This document shows, in pieces, positions 18,785 through 26,951 of a stretch of 64,000 bases of DNA (the first letter of the stretch is position 1; each line of letters opens with the position of its first letter). The notes under the pieces were generated by a model that was given only the letters and a program-made list of their open reading frames with translations, made no database searches and was not told where the DNA came from. This DNA comes from Morganella morganii H1r (GTDB lineage Bacteria > Pseudomonadota > Gammaproteobacteria > Enterobacterales > Enterobacteriaceae): positions 186,001 through 250,000 of the forward strand of contig NZ_AYMP01000004.1 in the NCBI RefSeq assembly GCF_000633515.1. Reading direction: 5' to 3'. Position numbers and translations under genes: made by a program.

Positions 18785-20494
18785 TTATTCTGTGCTCATG
18801 GTTTTCAGCATTTCAGTAAACGCATCGATATGATGACGCTGCGTCACCGGGTTCATAAAGACCGCTTTTTCCCCCGGAATATAGACAAACCGGTTATGCT
18901 CCGCATAAGCCGAGCAGGCGATAGAGTCCACCCAGTTGGTAAACAGCCCTGCTTTGCCGCGTTTCAGGAATAATTCGCGGTGCCGGCGGCTGTTACGCAC
19001 CATCATATCATAGGCCGTTTTATCTCCGGCACAGGTCAGCTCATACGCAAACATTGCCTGCGGATCATTGACCAGTTTCGGTGAATAGAGACGGAAACCG
19101 ACACTCGGCCCCTGGTTTTCCGGCACCATCACACAGGCATTCCCCAGCGATAACAGCCGATTGCGCATATAGTTCGCATTTTGCAGACAGTGCGCAATGA
19201 TGGTCTGATAACCTTCGGCACCCAGATAATGCAATCCGGCATACGCGCCGAATACACCGACACCGCTGCGGCTGCACTCAATGGTGGATTGCAGGTGAGT
19301 CTGCCCTTCCAGCGCATGCTCAAAATAGGTGAAGTTCTCCGGGTCATTTTCCAGGGCTTTAAAATCATCACCGTCACGCACCATCACCAGACTGGAGGTA
19401 TACGGCACATAACCCCATTTGTGGAAGTCGATAGTGATGGAATCGGCATATTTCAGCTGTTTAAATTTCGCCACATTGTGACGCAGACCAGCCAGGGTGG
19501 CATCGTTAATCGCCAGCGGGTTGGTATTAAAATCATAATCAATAAAGAAAATAATCGGCCAGCCGACCGCCGCATCCACGTGAATATGCGGTTTTTCGGT
19601 AATTTCAAATTCTTCACACAGACGGTTGCGCAAATCATAAACCTGTTTGATCTCATCCACACCAAAGGTATCAGTTGTTCCCGCCGTCAGTAAAATGACC
19701 GGAATCTTACAGTGGACGGTATAGCAGGCACGGATTTGCTGTTCCAGATCCGCCAGGTCGATGGTGTTATCTGACGTGACCCTGATACGGATTGTTTTAT
19801 TGGTGATATCCACACCTAACAGGGACAGGTTAGTCATATTGGAGTAGTGACCACCCTGTGAGTTGATGATACGGAAATCCTGATCAACCGACATTCCGAG
19901 GTGTTTTGACTGTTTCAGCGATTTACGGATCCCGAACAGATAACCGTACAGGTTACACATGGTTCCGCCCTGGGTGAACAGACCGGACGCTTTGTCCGCA
20001 TCATAGCCAATCAGATTGGCCACTTTGCGGATAACGGTTTTTTCCATGTTATCCGCCACGCCGGAGTACTCGCAGTACACCATGTTCGGGTTACCCAGTA
20101 ATCCCAGCATGGAGCCGTAAACTGCCGGGTCTGACGGCATGGCAATAACGTTTTCCACCGCCAGCGGATTTTCCCAGTTTTTGCACAGCGCGGACGCAAA
20201 CACCAGTAAATCATCCTGCCCTTCTCCCGGACAGGTCACGTTCTGACGGACATGTGACTCACCCGCCAGCTGAGCAAACAGATCCTTCCCCTGCGGATAA
20301 CGGTTGATCTGCTGCACATCCGCATCAGTGGTCTGACGGAATTGCGTAATTGCCCGAATTTGCGGATGATTAAAAATCGGCCATTTACCGGGATCCCGGC
20401 TGAAGAAATCACTGATGACGTTTTGATATTTAACGTCGAAATCTTTATTTAACGCATTCGCGGACGCGAGCGTGATAAGTTCTGACTGATTCAC
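18785..20494 (-). CDS. group II PLP-dependent amino-acid decarboxylase
   Basis: 569-residue cytosolic decarboxylase of the glutamate/aromatic/valine decarboxylase superfamily (fold type I). Seen directly: TQGGTMCNLYG (about residue 174), HVDAA (His305 stacking on PLP, Asp307 pairing with its pyridine N) and DFHKWGY with the Schiff-base Lys359. The start is taken as GTG at 20494, 7 nt after GGAG; an in-frame TTG 4 codons upstream has no better signal. Substrate is not determinable from motifs. The adjoining LeuT-type importer and Leu-codon attenuator favour leucine/valine (isoamylamine or isobutylamine formation, an activity reported in Proteeae). An aromatic substrate (phenethylamine) is the main alternative. 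It is not the Morganella histidine decarboxylase, which is shorter. Confidence 0.9.
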   Translation of the reverse strand: MNQSELITLASANALNKDFDVKYQNVISDFFSRDPGKWPIFNHPQIRAITQFRQTTDADVQQINRYPQGKDLFAQLAGESHVRQNVTCPGEGQDDLLVFASALCKNWENPLAVENVIAMPSDPAVYGSMLGLLGNPNMVYCEYSGVADNMEKTVIRKVANLIGYDADKASGLFTQGGTMCNLYGYLFGIRKSLKQSKHLGMSVDQDFRIINSQGGHYSNMTNLSLLGVDITNKTIRIRVTSDNTIDLADLEQQIRACYTVHCKIPVILLTAGTTDTFGVDEIKQVYDLRNRLCEEFEITEKPHIHVDAAVGWPIIFFIDYDFNTNPLAINDATLAGLRHNVAKFKQLKYADSITIDFHKWGYVPYTSSLVMVRDGDDFKALENDPENFTYFEHALEGQTHLQSTIECSRSGVGVFGAYAGLHYLGAEGYQTIIAHCLQNANYMRNRLLSLGNACVMVPENQGPSVGFRLYSPKLVNDPQAMFAYELTCAGDKTAYDMMVRNSRRHRELFLKRGKAGLFTNWVDSIACSAYAEHNRFVYIPGEKAVFMNPVTQRHHIDAFTEMLKTMSTE

Positions 20495-21246
20495 AATGAG
20501 CTCCAAAATAGTAAATTACACTGAGGTAATGTCATTACTTTGCGCCAAATTCATTGCATTTTAAATGATAGCCTAACTATAAATCACAGTGACAAACTTA
20601 AATAAAATGAAATAAAATCAATTAAATACATAAAACAACAACCCTTTTTAGCCACTAAGTTTTTTTGAGAAATGACGTCGAGATCACAAATTTTTAATCC
20701 AAAAAATAAGAAAAAATAAGATTTTAAATTTACATAATAAGTTATTTACTGGTTTTTTATTCTACAAAGAACCGTTAAATACAAAACATTAACAATGCCG
20801 GTGCAATACTTAATAATGCATTGTTTAATTTTGTTTATTGTTTATTTTCTGTCGTTATTTTTCTTCTGCTGAAAAATCACGGTTATTTTGCTTCTTTTTT
20901 CCGTTTTCCGTAGCCATTCACTTCTCCAGCCAGATAAAATACTGCCGGATAATAAAAATACCATGAATATAACTAATGAATGTTGATGAGTGATTTTTTA
21001 TCAACGGTATGAAGTACATCAATAATAGATTGATTTTAAATATAAATATTATTTTTCCATAATTAACCGGCTATTATTCCGCCGGTTGTTGTGGTTTTGT
21101 AATCACTGGTTTTTCCCCTGAAATCCTTATAATTAGCTAAGCCTGCGGTCCGGTGATAAGCTTTCTTTAATTTTTATCTTTATTCTGCCGTTAAAATGGA
21201 TGAATTGTTTCATTGTGTAATAATTTTATTTATCAAAGGCGCTACT
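20495..21246. other. 752-bp AT-rich intergenic region between divergent decarboxylase and VirK-like gene
   Basis: No coding feature recognised. It must contain the decarboxylase promoter (- strand) and the promoter of the VirK/YbjX-like gene (+). A perfect inverted repeat ATCAAT-N5-ATTGAT lies at 21018-21034. The high AT content resembles an H-NS-bound regulatory region. I could not assign a -35/-10 pair with confidence. Confidence 0.5.
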
Positions 21247-22197
21247 ATGTCCGGCCTCCGACTGTTCAAACAACTCATTACCAAAGAATTCTGCCCCGGT
21301 ATGCACTGGGATTCCGCCCGTAACCGCTTTAAATTTGCGGCCCGCAGCCTGTTTATGCCGCTGTCTACCATGAAATACCTGTCCGGCCTGACAGATACCG
21401 CCTGCTGCGATGCGATCCTGAAAAAACAGCCGCTGCTGCCGACCAAATTACAGCGTCCGTATCTGAGTATTAATTTTCACCGGAAAAATAAGTCGGCGGC
21501 TATCTGTGACCATTACCGGATCACCAAAGCCGTTCTGCCGCCGGAAGTATTCAGCCAAATCTACAGTAACGAGCGTTTTTATCTCTGCCCGGTTGAGGGA
21601 AAAGAGGGTCTTTGCCACCTTTGGCTGGATGTGCAGGATGCATTTAACAAAGAGGGTGAACTGACGCTGGAAATGCGGGATGATGCCGGAGAGATTCTGG
21701 CGCGCAGTGCCTTCACGCTGCTGAACCTGAACGAAAAACGGACGCTGTTTATCGGCGCACTCCAGGGCGGTGTCAGTGAACAGGCGCACCATGCTATCCG
21801 CGCAGCGACCAAAAACTGCCACGGTGTATTTCCCAAACGTATTCTCACGGAAGTCATCTGCCTTATCGCTTCACTGTTTCAGTGTCAGCAGATTATTGCG
21901 TCCAGTAATGAAACGCATATTTACCGCAGCCGCCGTTACCGCCATAAAAAACTGACACAATGGGTGGCCGATTATAATACTTTCTGGGAATCTGTCGGGG
22001 GCACCGCCAACCCGCAGCAGGAATATATACTTCCGCTGACCCTGCCGCGTAAACCTGCGGAGGAAATAGCCAGTAAAAAACGTGCCGAATACCGCCGCCG
22101 TTATCAGTTACTGGATACTGTGGCGCAGGCCGTGTGTGAACGCCTGCAACTGCCGCCGGCGGAAAATAAAACAGCTGTTCAACATAACGTTATTTAA
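21247..22197 (+). CDS. VirK/YbjX family protein (DUF535)
   Basis: 316-residue protein of the DUF535 family (Shigella VirK, E. coli YbjX), linked to outer-membrane and LPS maintenance and antimicrobial-peptide resistance, usually PhoPQ-regulated. Seen: PYLSINFHRKNKSAAICDHY, then LTLEMRDDAGEILARSAFTL, then LFIGALQGG and the tail with RRRYQLLD, all typical of the family. The start ATG at 21247 follows AAGGC; an upstream in-frame ATG at 21196 adds 17 residues with no better signal. Only a poor PhoP-box candidate was found upstream. Confidence 0.85.
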   Translation: MSGLRLFKQLITKEFCPGMHWDSARNRFKFAARSLFMPLSTMKYLSGLTDTACCDAILKKQPLLPTKLQRPYLSINFHRKNKSAAICDHYRITKAVLPPEVFSQIYSNERFYLCPVEGKEGLCHLWLDVQDAFNKEGELTLEMRDDAGEILARSAFTLLNLNEKRTLFIGALQGGVSEQAHHAIRAATKNCHGVFPKRILTEVICLIASLFQCQQIIASSNETHIYRSRRYRHKKLTQWVADYNTFWESVGGTANPQQEYILPLTLPRKPAEEIASKKRAEYRRRYQLLDTVAQAVCERLQLPPAENKTAVQHNVI

Positions 22198-22460
22198 GAA
22201 AAAACCTTCATTTACAGCAGGTTTGACCGGTAATTGACATTTCATTACAGAACTTATTGATTTTCCGTAAAATATAATCTGCAAAAGGCTGAATTTAATC
22301 TTAATATTGTTTCAGGGAACCGGAAAAAATTCACTGTCTCCGCTACCTCTAATTTGCTAAAGTGGCCGGATTTACCGATGTGTATATCAGGGGTTCCGGC
22401 CATATCAGCAGAAATGCCCCATAACATAAAATAAGTTTACTTCAGATCCGGGAATAATTG

Positions 22461-23141
22461 ATGGAAACAATGCAGCAACTTTTTTTTGCCCTCTGGCATC
22501 AGGACTATGAAACCCTGTCAAATCCGTCCCTGTTGTGGGCGATTTACATTATGCTGTTTGCCATTCTGTTCCTGGAAAACGGCCTGCTTCCCGCTGCATT
22601 TTTACCCGGCGACAGCCTGCTGATTCTTGTCGGTGTTCTGATCGCCAAAGATACGCTCGATTTCCCGACAACCCTGATAGTTCTCACCGCCGGAGCCAGT
22701 CTCGGCTGCTGGGTGGGCTATTTACAGGGGCGCTGGCTCAGTAATACCCGGATTGTGAAAGGCTGGCTGTCTCATCTGCCCCCGCATTACCATCAGCGGG
22801 CACACAGTTTATTCCACCGTCACGGCCTTGCGGCACTGTTAGTCGGTCGTTTCCTGGCGTTTATCCGTACCCTGCTGCCGATGCTGGCGGGGATCGCCGG
22901 TCTGAATTCACGCCGTTTTCAGTTTTTCAACTGGCTGAGCGGCTTCCTGTGGGTCGGTATTTTAACCACCCTCGGTTACGGCCTCGGTATCAGCCCGATT
23001 TTCCGCAAGTATGAACATCATCTGATGAATATCCTGATGCTGATCCCGGTGGTGCTGCTGGTCTTTGGTCTGATCGCCAGCCTGTGGGTGGTGTGGAAAC
23101 GCCGGCGGACAAAACCGTCTGACGACACGCACGCGCAGTAA
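22461..23141 (+). CDS. yqjA: DedA family membrane protein YqjA
   Basis: 226-residue DedA/SNARE-associated inner-membrane protein, a proton-motive-force-dependent transporter family; several DedA members help recycle undecaprenyl or other lipid carriers. Seen: ENGLLPAAFLPGDSLL (the DedA E-x-G...PGD motif, about residue 36-51), GRWLSNTR, HRHGLAALLVGRFLAFIRTLLP (family GR-x-x-P-x-x-R-T region) and a C-terminal helix followed by basic residues. Start ATG at 22461. In E. coli yqjA is followed by mzrA; no mzrA is present here. Confidence 0.93.
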   Translation: METMQQLFFALWHQDYETLSNPSLLWAIYIMLFAILFLENGLLPAAFLPGDSLLILVGVLIAKDTLDFPTTLIVLTAGASLGCWVGYLQGRWLSNTRIVKGWLSHLPPHYHQRAHSLFHRHGLAALLVGRFLAFIRTLLPMLAGIAGLNSRRFQFFNWLSGFLWVGILTTLGYGLGISPIFRKYEHHLMNILMLIPVVLLVFGLIASLWVVWKRRRTKPSDDTHAQ

Positions 23142-23358
23142 ATCAACAGACTATTTTTCCGGCCGGTGCAATTACAGCAGCCGGCCGGGATACATTATCT
23201 CCCCGGCCGCCATTTCAGCGTCATTTCGTCTGAATTATCCCGGCATCCCCCGTAATGTGCAGAACAATGCCGGAAAATAAACTATAATTTACCTTTAATT
23301 GCAGATAAAAAGCGGTTATTTTGAATCTGCTACGGTATAACCACCACGAGGAGTTCCT

Positions 23359-23661
23359 ATGTCACATCATACAAATGAAGAGTTACGCGCTGAACTGAAA
23401 TCATTGGCTGACACCCTGGAATCTGTGCTGAGTACGGCAGAAAGCAAATCCAAAGAAGAAGTGGATTCGCTGAAGAAAAAAGCACAGGCCGCACTGGAAA
23501 AATCCCGTACCCGTCTGGCGGAAGGGAAAGAGCAGGTTGTGCAGCAGACAAAAGAGATCGCCGGCAAGGCCGATAATTATGTCCGCGAAAATCCGTGGAC
23601 CGGTATCGGTATCGGTGCCGCTGTCGGTGTGGTGTTAGGCGTTTTACTGGCCCGCCGCTGA
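23359..23661 (+). CDS. yqjD: YqjD/ElaB family ribosome-associated membrane protein
   Basis: 100-residue tail-anchored protein. It is an amphipathic, lysine/alanine/glutamate-rich helix (about residues 5-75) followed by ENPWTGIGIGAAVGVVLG, the conserved ElaB/YqjD/YgaM C-terminal membrane motif. In E. coli YqjD tethers stationary-phase ribosomes to the membrane and is RpoS-controlled. Good ribosome-binding site (GAGGAG). First gene of yqjDEK, 3 bp before yqjE. Confidence 0.93.
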   Translation: MSHHTNEELRAELKSLADTLESVLSTAESKSKEEVDSLKKKAQAALEKSRTRLAEGKEQVVQQTKEIAGKADNYVRENPWTGIGIGAAVGVVLGVLLARR

Positions 23662-23664
23662 GTT

Positions 23665-24081
23665 ATGACCGATCAGGAGCGTCCGCAGGGGCCCGGCAAA
23701 GGGCTCCTTGATACACTGACACGTATCGCCGCCATTGTGATCAGCATGGCTGAGACCCGGCTCCGGCTTGTCGCCACGGAGCTGGAAGAAGAGAAATCCA
23801 GCCTGATCCAGCTGATTTTACTGGCCGGTACCGCTCTGTTGCTGACGGCATTCGGGCTGATGAGCCTGATGATTCTGGTTATGTGGGCGGTCGATCCTGT
23901 CTACCGCCTGACCGCAATGATTATCATGACATCGGTTCTGCTCGGCGGGGCGCTGATTTTCGCCCTGTGTGCCGTCCGCAAAGCCCGCCGTTCATCCTTA
24001 CTGGGCGCGACCCGCGAACAGCTGGCGATAGACCGGCAACTGCTGGAAAGAAAAAAGCAGCAGGAGCAGGATCATGAATAA
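23665..24081 (+). CDS. yqjE: YqjE family inner-membrane protein
   Basis: 138-residue phage-holin-like membrane protein (YqjE/Actinobacterial holin superfamily). Two transmembrane helices around residues 52-75 and 80-102 are followed by a charged C-terminal tail ending ERKKQQEQDHE. Function unknown; always co-transcribed with yqjD. It overlaps yqjK by 8 bp. Confidence 0.9.
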   Translation: MTDQERPQGPGKGLLDTLTRIAAIVISMAETRLRLVATELEEEKSSLIQLILLAGTALLLTAFGLMSLMILVMWAVDPVYRLTAMIIMTSVLLGGALIFALCAVRKARRSSLLGATREQLAIDRQLLERKKQQEQDHE

Positions 24082-24376
24082 GCATCAGCGTGCCGAACGC
24101 GCCCGCAAAAAACAGGCACTGATTGACACTATCGCTGCCCAGCGCAGCGATCTGTCACAGGCCACGGATCAGTGGCTGAAAAAAACCGAGTCATTCGATC
24201 GCACCTGGCAAACATTATCACAACTGCGTCCGCTGGTTGTGGCGGGTGTCAGCCTGTTGTCCGTCTTTGCTGTCCGCCATCCGAAAAAACTCGTCCGCTG
24301 GGGGCAACGCGCCCTGGGGCTGTGGGGTGTCTTCCGCACACTTCAGAACAGCTTACCCCGTAACAAACAGCACTGA
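24074..24376 (+). CDS. yqjK: YqjK-like protein
   Basis: 100-residue basic protein of the YqjK family, unknown function. Mostly helical, with one hydrophobic patch (about residues 53-66, RPLVVAGVSLLSVF). Its start overlaps the end of yqjE (ATGAATAA), so translation is probably coupled. Confidence 0.88.
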   Translation: MNKHQRAERARKKQALIDTIAAQRSDLSQATDQWLKKTESFDRTWQTLSQLRPLVVAGVSLLSVFAVRHPKKLVRWGQRALGLWGVFRTLQNSLPRNKQH

Positions 24377-24389
24377 CATATTCCCCCGC

Positions 24390-24489
24390 ATTCAAAAATT
24401 TTGAATTTGTTTATTAAGAATTCTTGCTAACAATCCTTATCATTCGCACTTACTATTATCCCAACGAAACGGATTGGCACATCGTGCCA
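24390..24489 (+). promoter_or_regulatory. yqjF upstream regulatory region
   Basis: Two palindromes lie here. ATTCAAAA-A-TTTTGAAT is at 24390-24406. TGGCAC-ATC-GTGCCA is at 24475-24489. The 11-mer AAATTTTGAAT of the first recurs in the yhaJ-yhaK divergent region (26861-26871). E. coli YhaJ, a LysR-type regulator, controls yqjF, so these are candidate YhaJ sites. Assignment is inferred. Confidence 0.4.
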
Positions 24490-24562
24490 TTTAAACAAAA
24501 GAATATGTGACACAGTCCTCATATTTACTATTCAGTATTGTTGAGCTAATAAGGATCTCACA

Positions 24563-24949
24563 ATGAACAACTACGCTATTTTAGTCGCCCGTATCATGAT
24601 GCCTGTCTTATTTATTGTGGCCGGATACAGCAAATTAGGGGATGCTTATGCAGGTACTCAGCAATATATGCAGGCAATGGGTGTTCCGGGAGCATTACTG
24701 CCGTTAACCATTCTGCTTGAACTGGGCGGCGGGCTGGCCATCCTGTTTGGTTTTTTAACCCGCACAACCGCGATTTTCACCTTTGCTTTTACTGTACTGA
24801 CCGCCCTGCTGTTCCACAGCAATTTTGCGGAAGGTGCCAACCAGTTAATGTTTATGAAAAACTTTACCATTGCAGGTGGTTATTTACTGCTGGCGGTAAC
24901 CGGACCGGGTAAATTCAGTATCGATTATTTACTGAAAAAGAAATGGTAA
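24563..24949 (+). CDS. yqjF: DoxX family membrane protein YqjF
   Basis: 128-residue DoxX/SURF4-like inner-membrane protein with four helices. Typical motifs are ARIMMPVLFIVAGYSKL, LELGGGLAILFGFLTR and MKNFTIAGGYLLLA. In E. coli yqjF is induced by quinones and dinitrotoluene metabolites through YhaJ. A separate promoter region of about 185 bp precedes it, unlike the tightly packed yqjDEK. Strong ribosome-binding site (AAGGATC). It converges with the glycosyltransferase gene. Confidence 0.92.
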   Translation: MNNYAILVARIMMPVLFIVAGYSKLGDAYAGTQQYMQAMGVPGALLPLTILLELGGGLAILFGFLTRTTAIFTFAFTVLTALLFHSNFAEGANQLMFMKNFTIAGGYLLLAVTGPGKFSIDYLLKKKW

Positions 24950-24989
24950 TCACATTCAGGCAAAGCCACACAGCAATATAATAATAATA

Positions 24990-25745
24990 TTATGAAACAT
25001 CCGCGCCGGCGGATGTTTCTGCTTTTTTTACATGACCATCGCGGGTAAAGAATATCAGATCTGATAACGGCTTATTAAACAAATATTCATAATTCAGTGT
25101 TGCCATACGAATATCCGAAAATCCGGCTTCCTGATAGGCAATACACGGGTATAAGCCATACCAGTTATCTTTATCCATCAGCTCGTTCCAGACAACATCA
25201 ATACTGTGCGATTCATTCGGTTCATCGCCTGCAGTAATCCGGCAAACAGACTCACTGAAGGCCTGATACAGTGTCTCTGCGTAACCCCGGTTCACAATAT
25301 AGGCATTTGTACAGTGTGAATATTTCAGTTTCAGTGAATACCACTCCGGTTCATGCTCATAGACATGATAATAATTTCCGCCCAGTAACGCGACATCCCA
25401 GTCTCTTTCCCGCAAAGCCGATAAAAAAACATTCGCCTGCCGGATATGCTCATCATCATAATAAAAATTGTTATCATCCTCGACGACCAGTACCGGTCCC
25501 CAGTCATTGTCGATAATCATCTTCATCACTGCGACATGAGAAAGTGCACATCCCAGAAATCCCGGACTTTTCGCGACCGCATCAAAACAGACAATTTTAT
25601 GGTGCGGAATTTCAATATTTGCCAGCGCTTCCAGAATATCGAATTTGCGATCCGGCCGTGATGCGAGATTGATATAAATAACCTTCTCAAAAAAATCATG
25701 ATCAAATGCAAAATCCACATCCGACATAAACCGCTTCAGATCCAC
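24990..25745 (-). CDS. glycosyltransferase family 25 (LPS-type) protein
   Basis: 251-residue cytosolic GT25 glycosyltransferase. Seen: VIYINLASRPDR (N-terminal GT25 signature, about residue 22-33), GCALSHVAVMKMI and VLVVEDDNNFYYDD (the E-D-D metal/nucleotide-sugar motif). Family members add galactose or other sugars to LPS or capsule. It stands alone, lower in GC than its neighbours, so it may be acquired and act on LOS elsewhere. The start is GTG at 25745 after AGGGGG; ATG at 25727 is an alternative. The 3' end of the gene contains the yqjF terminator stem. Confidence 0.85.
   Translation of the reverse strand: MDLKRFMSDVDFAFDHDFFEKVIYINLASRPDRKFDILEALANIEIPHHKIVCFDAVAKSPGFLGCALSHVAVMKMIIDNDWGPVLVVEDDNNFYYDDEHIRQANVFLSALRERDWDVALLGGNYYHVYEHEPEWYSLKLKYSHCTNAYIVNRGYAETLYQAFSESVCRITAGDEPNESHSIDVVWNELMDKDNWYGLYPCIAYQEAGFSDIRMATLNYEYLFNKPLSDLIFFTRDGHVKKAETSAGADVS
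24991..25028 (+). terminator. yqjF terminator inside the 3' end of the GT25 gene
   Basis: Stem GAAACATCCGC/GCGGATGTTTC with loop GCCG, followed on the + strand by TGCTTTTTTT. It lies wholly within the last codons of the convergent glycosyltransferase gene, so coding and terminator sequence overlap. Confidence 0.8.
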
Positions 25746-25885
25746 ATTGCCCCCTGCACATTCACTGATGAAATATTTCTGCTATGACCGCTGGTATCCG
25801 GTAAAGGCTAACGGATAAATAGTTACCGTCAATTGCTGTTGTTCTTATTATTGATGGAAGATGCCGCAACAGACCGCCGGCACGC

Positions 25886-25920
25886 AAAAAAAATGCCCGC
25901 CCTGCATAACAGGGCGGGCA
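25886..25920 (-). terminator. yhaJ terminator
   Basis: Perfect 11-bp stem TGCCCGCCCTG/CAGGGCGGGCA with a 5-base loop, followed on the - strand by T8. A strong intrinsic terminator 28 bp past the yhaJ stop. Confidence 0.9.
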
Positions 25921-25948
25921 TACTGATGCGGTTCAGTAATATAAAAAT

Positions 25949-26845
25949 TTATTTTCCGCTGAACAATTTCGGAATTTCCCGCAGACACCATGCTTTGGCC
26001 TCACCCATGCTGTCACGGCGCCACGCCATAATCACATTGGTTTCGTGGCTGTATTCGGAACCGATCACTTTCAGGCGGCCTTCCTGAATATCTTTTTCCA
26101 CCATCGGGTACGGCATACTCGCCACCCCCAGCCCGGCAAGCAGAGCCCGGCGTTTATCATCAATAGAACTGACCGTCAGACGCTGTTGTTTGTCCAGCAG
26201 TAACACCGTCAGCACCGGTCGTTCACGGGCGGTATCCGCCACCGCAATTCCCCGGTATTTCACCCGGGTGGTATCGGATAACGGCTCCGGCTCTTTATGG
26301 ATAGGGTGATCCGGTGCCGCCACGTACACATTCACCACGGAATAGAGCGGGCGGGAGTTGATTTCAGAGGAGGTGCGGAAATGCATATCCGGCGCAATCA
26401 CGATATCGGCGCGCCCGGTTTCCAGCCGCTCCCAGGCCCCGGCAAGCACTTCGGTCGCCAGGGTCAGCTGAGTGGTGGATTTCTGTGCCAGTTTGTCCAC
26501 CAGCGGGAACAGCGAGGCTGCCGGGATCAGCGCCTCACAGACAATGGTCAGATGCGGCTCCCAGCCTCTTGCCAGAGCTTCCGCATCACTGGTCAGTTTA
26601 TCCGCTGCCTCCAGCAGCAGGCGGCCGCGTTCCAGCAGCATCCGCCCGACATTGGTGAATTTTGTCCGGTGACCCGAGCGGTCAAACAGAACAACATCCA
26701 GCTCTTCTTCCAGTTTCTGCATGGTATAGCTCAGGGCAGATGGTACACGCCCCAGTTCTTCTGCCGCCGCCGCAAAACTTCCCCGGCGGTCGATGGCATC
26801 CATCACGCGCAATGATTCCAGCGTCAACGCTTTGTCTTTACTCAT
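25949..26845 (-). CDS. yhaJ: LysR-type regulator YhaJ
   Basis: 298-residue LysR-type regulator, very close to E. coli YhaJ along its whole length (LRVMDAIDRRGSFAAAAEEL helix-turn-helix, DVVLFDRSGHRTKFT, RADIVIAPDMHFR effector domain, AWRRDSMGEAKAWCLREIPK tail). In E. coli it activates yqjF and, in pathogens, type III secretion genes in response to aromatic breakdown products. The start at 26845 aligns with the E. coli N-terminus; an extra ATG precedes it. Divergent from yhaK. Confidence 0.94.
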   Translation of the reverse strand: MSKDKALTLESLRVMDAIDRRGSFAAAAEELGRVPSALSYTMQKLEEELDVVLFDRSGHRTKFTNVGRMLLERGRLLLEAADKLTSDAEALARGWEPHLTIVCEALIPAASLFPLVDKLAQKSTTQLTLATEVLAGAWERLETGRADIVIAPDMHFRTSSEINSRPLYSVVNVYVAAPDHPIHKEPEPLSDTTRVKYRGIAVADTARERPVLTVLLLDKQQRLTVSSIDDKRRALLAGLGVASMPYPMVEKDIQEGRLKVIGSEYSHETNVIMAWRRDSMGEAKAWCLREIPKLFSGK

Positions 26846-26951
26846 CATTATCTCAGTCAGAAATTTTGAATGTCGCCACCAGATTAACTGGCTAACAATT
26901 CAGCGTCCAGCCCTTTATTATTTCACTATGTTGAATAACAGGCAGACCATT

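Noticed and set aside
21190..21246. PhoP box before the VirK/YbjX-like gene
   Set aside because: TGTTTC and TGTAAT half-sites have a 4-base spacer and poor match to the GTTTA direct repeat.
24473..24489. sigma-54 promoter before yqjF (TTGGCAC...)
   Set aside because: The -12 GC is two bases out of register; reads better as a dyad operator.
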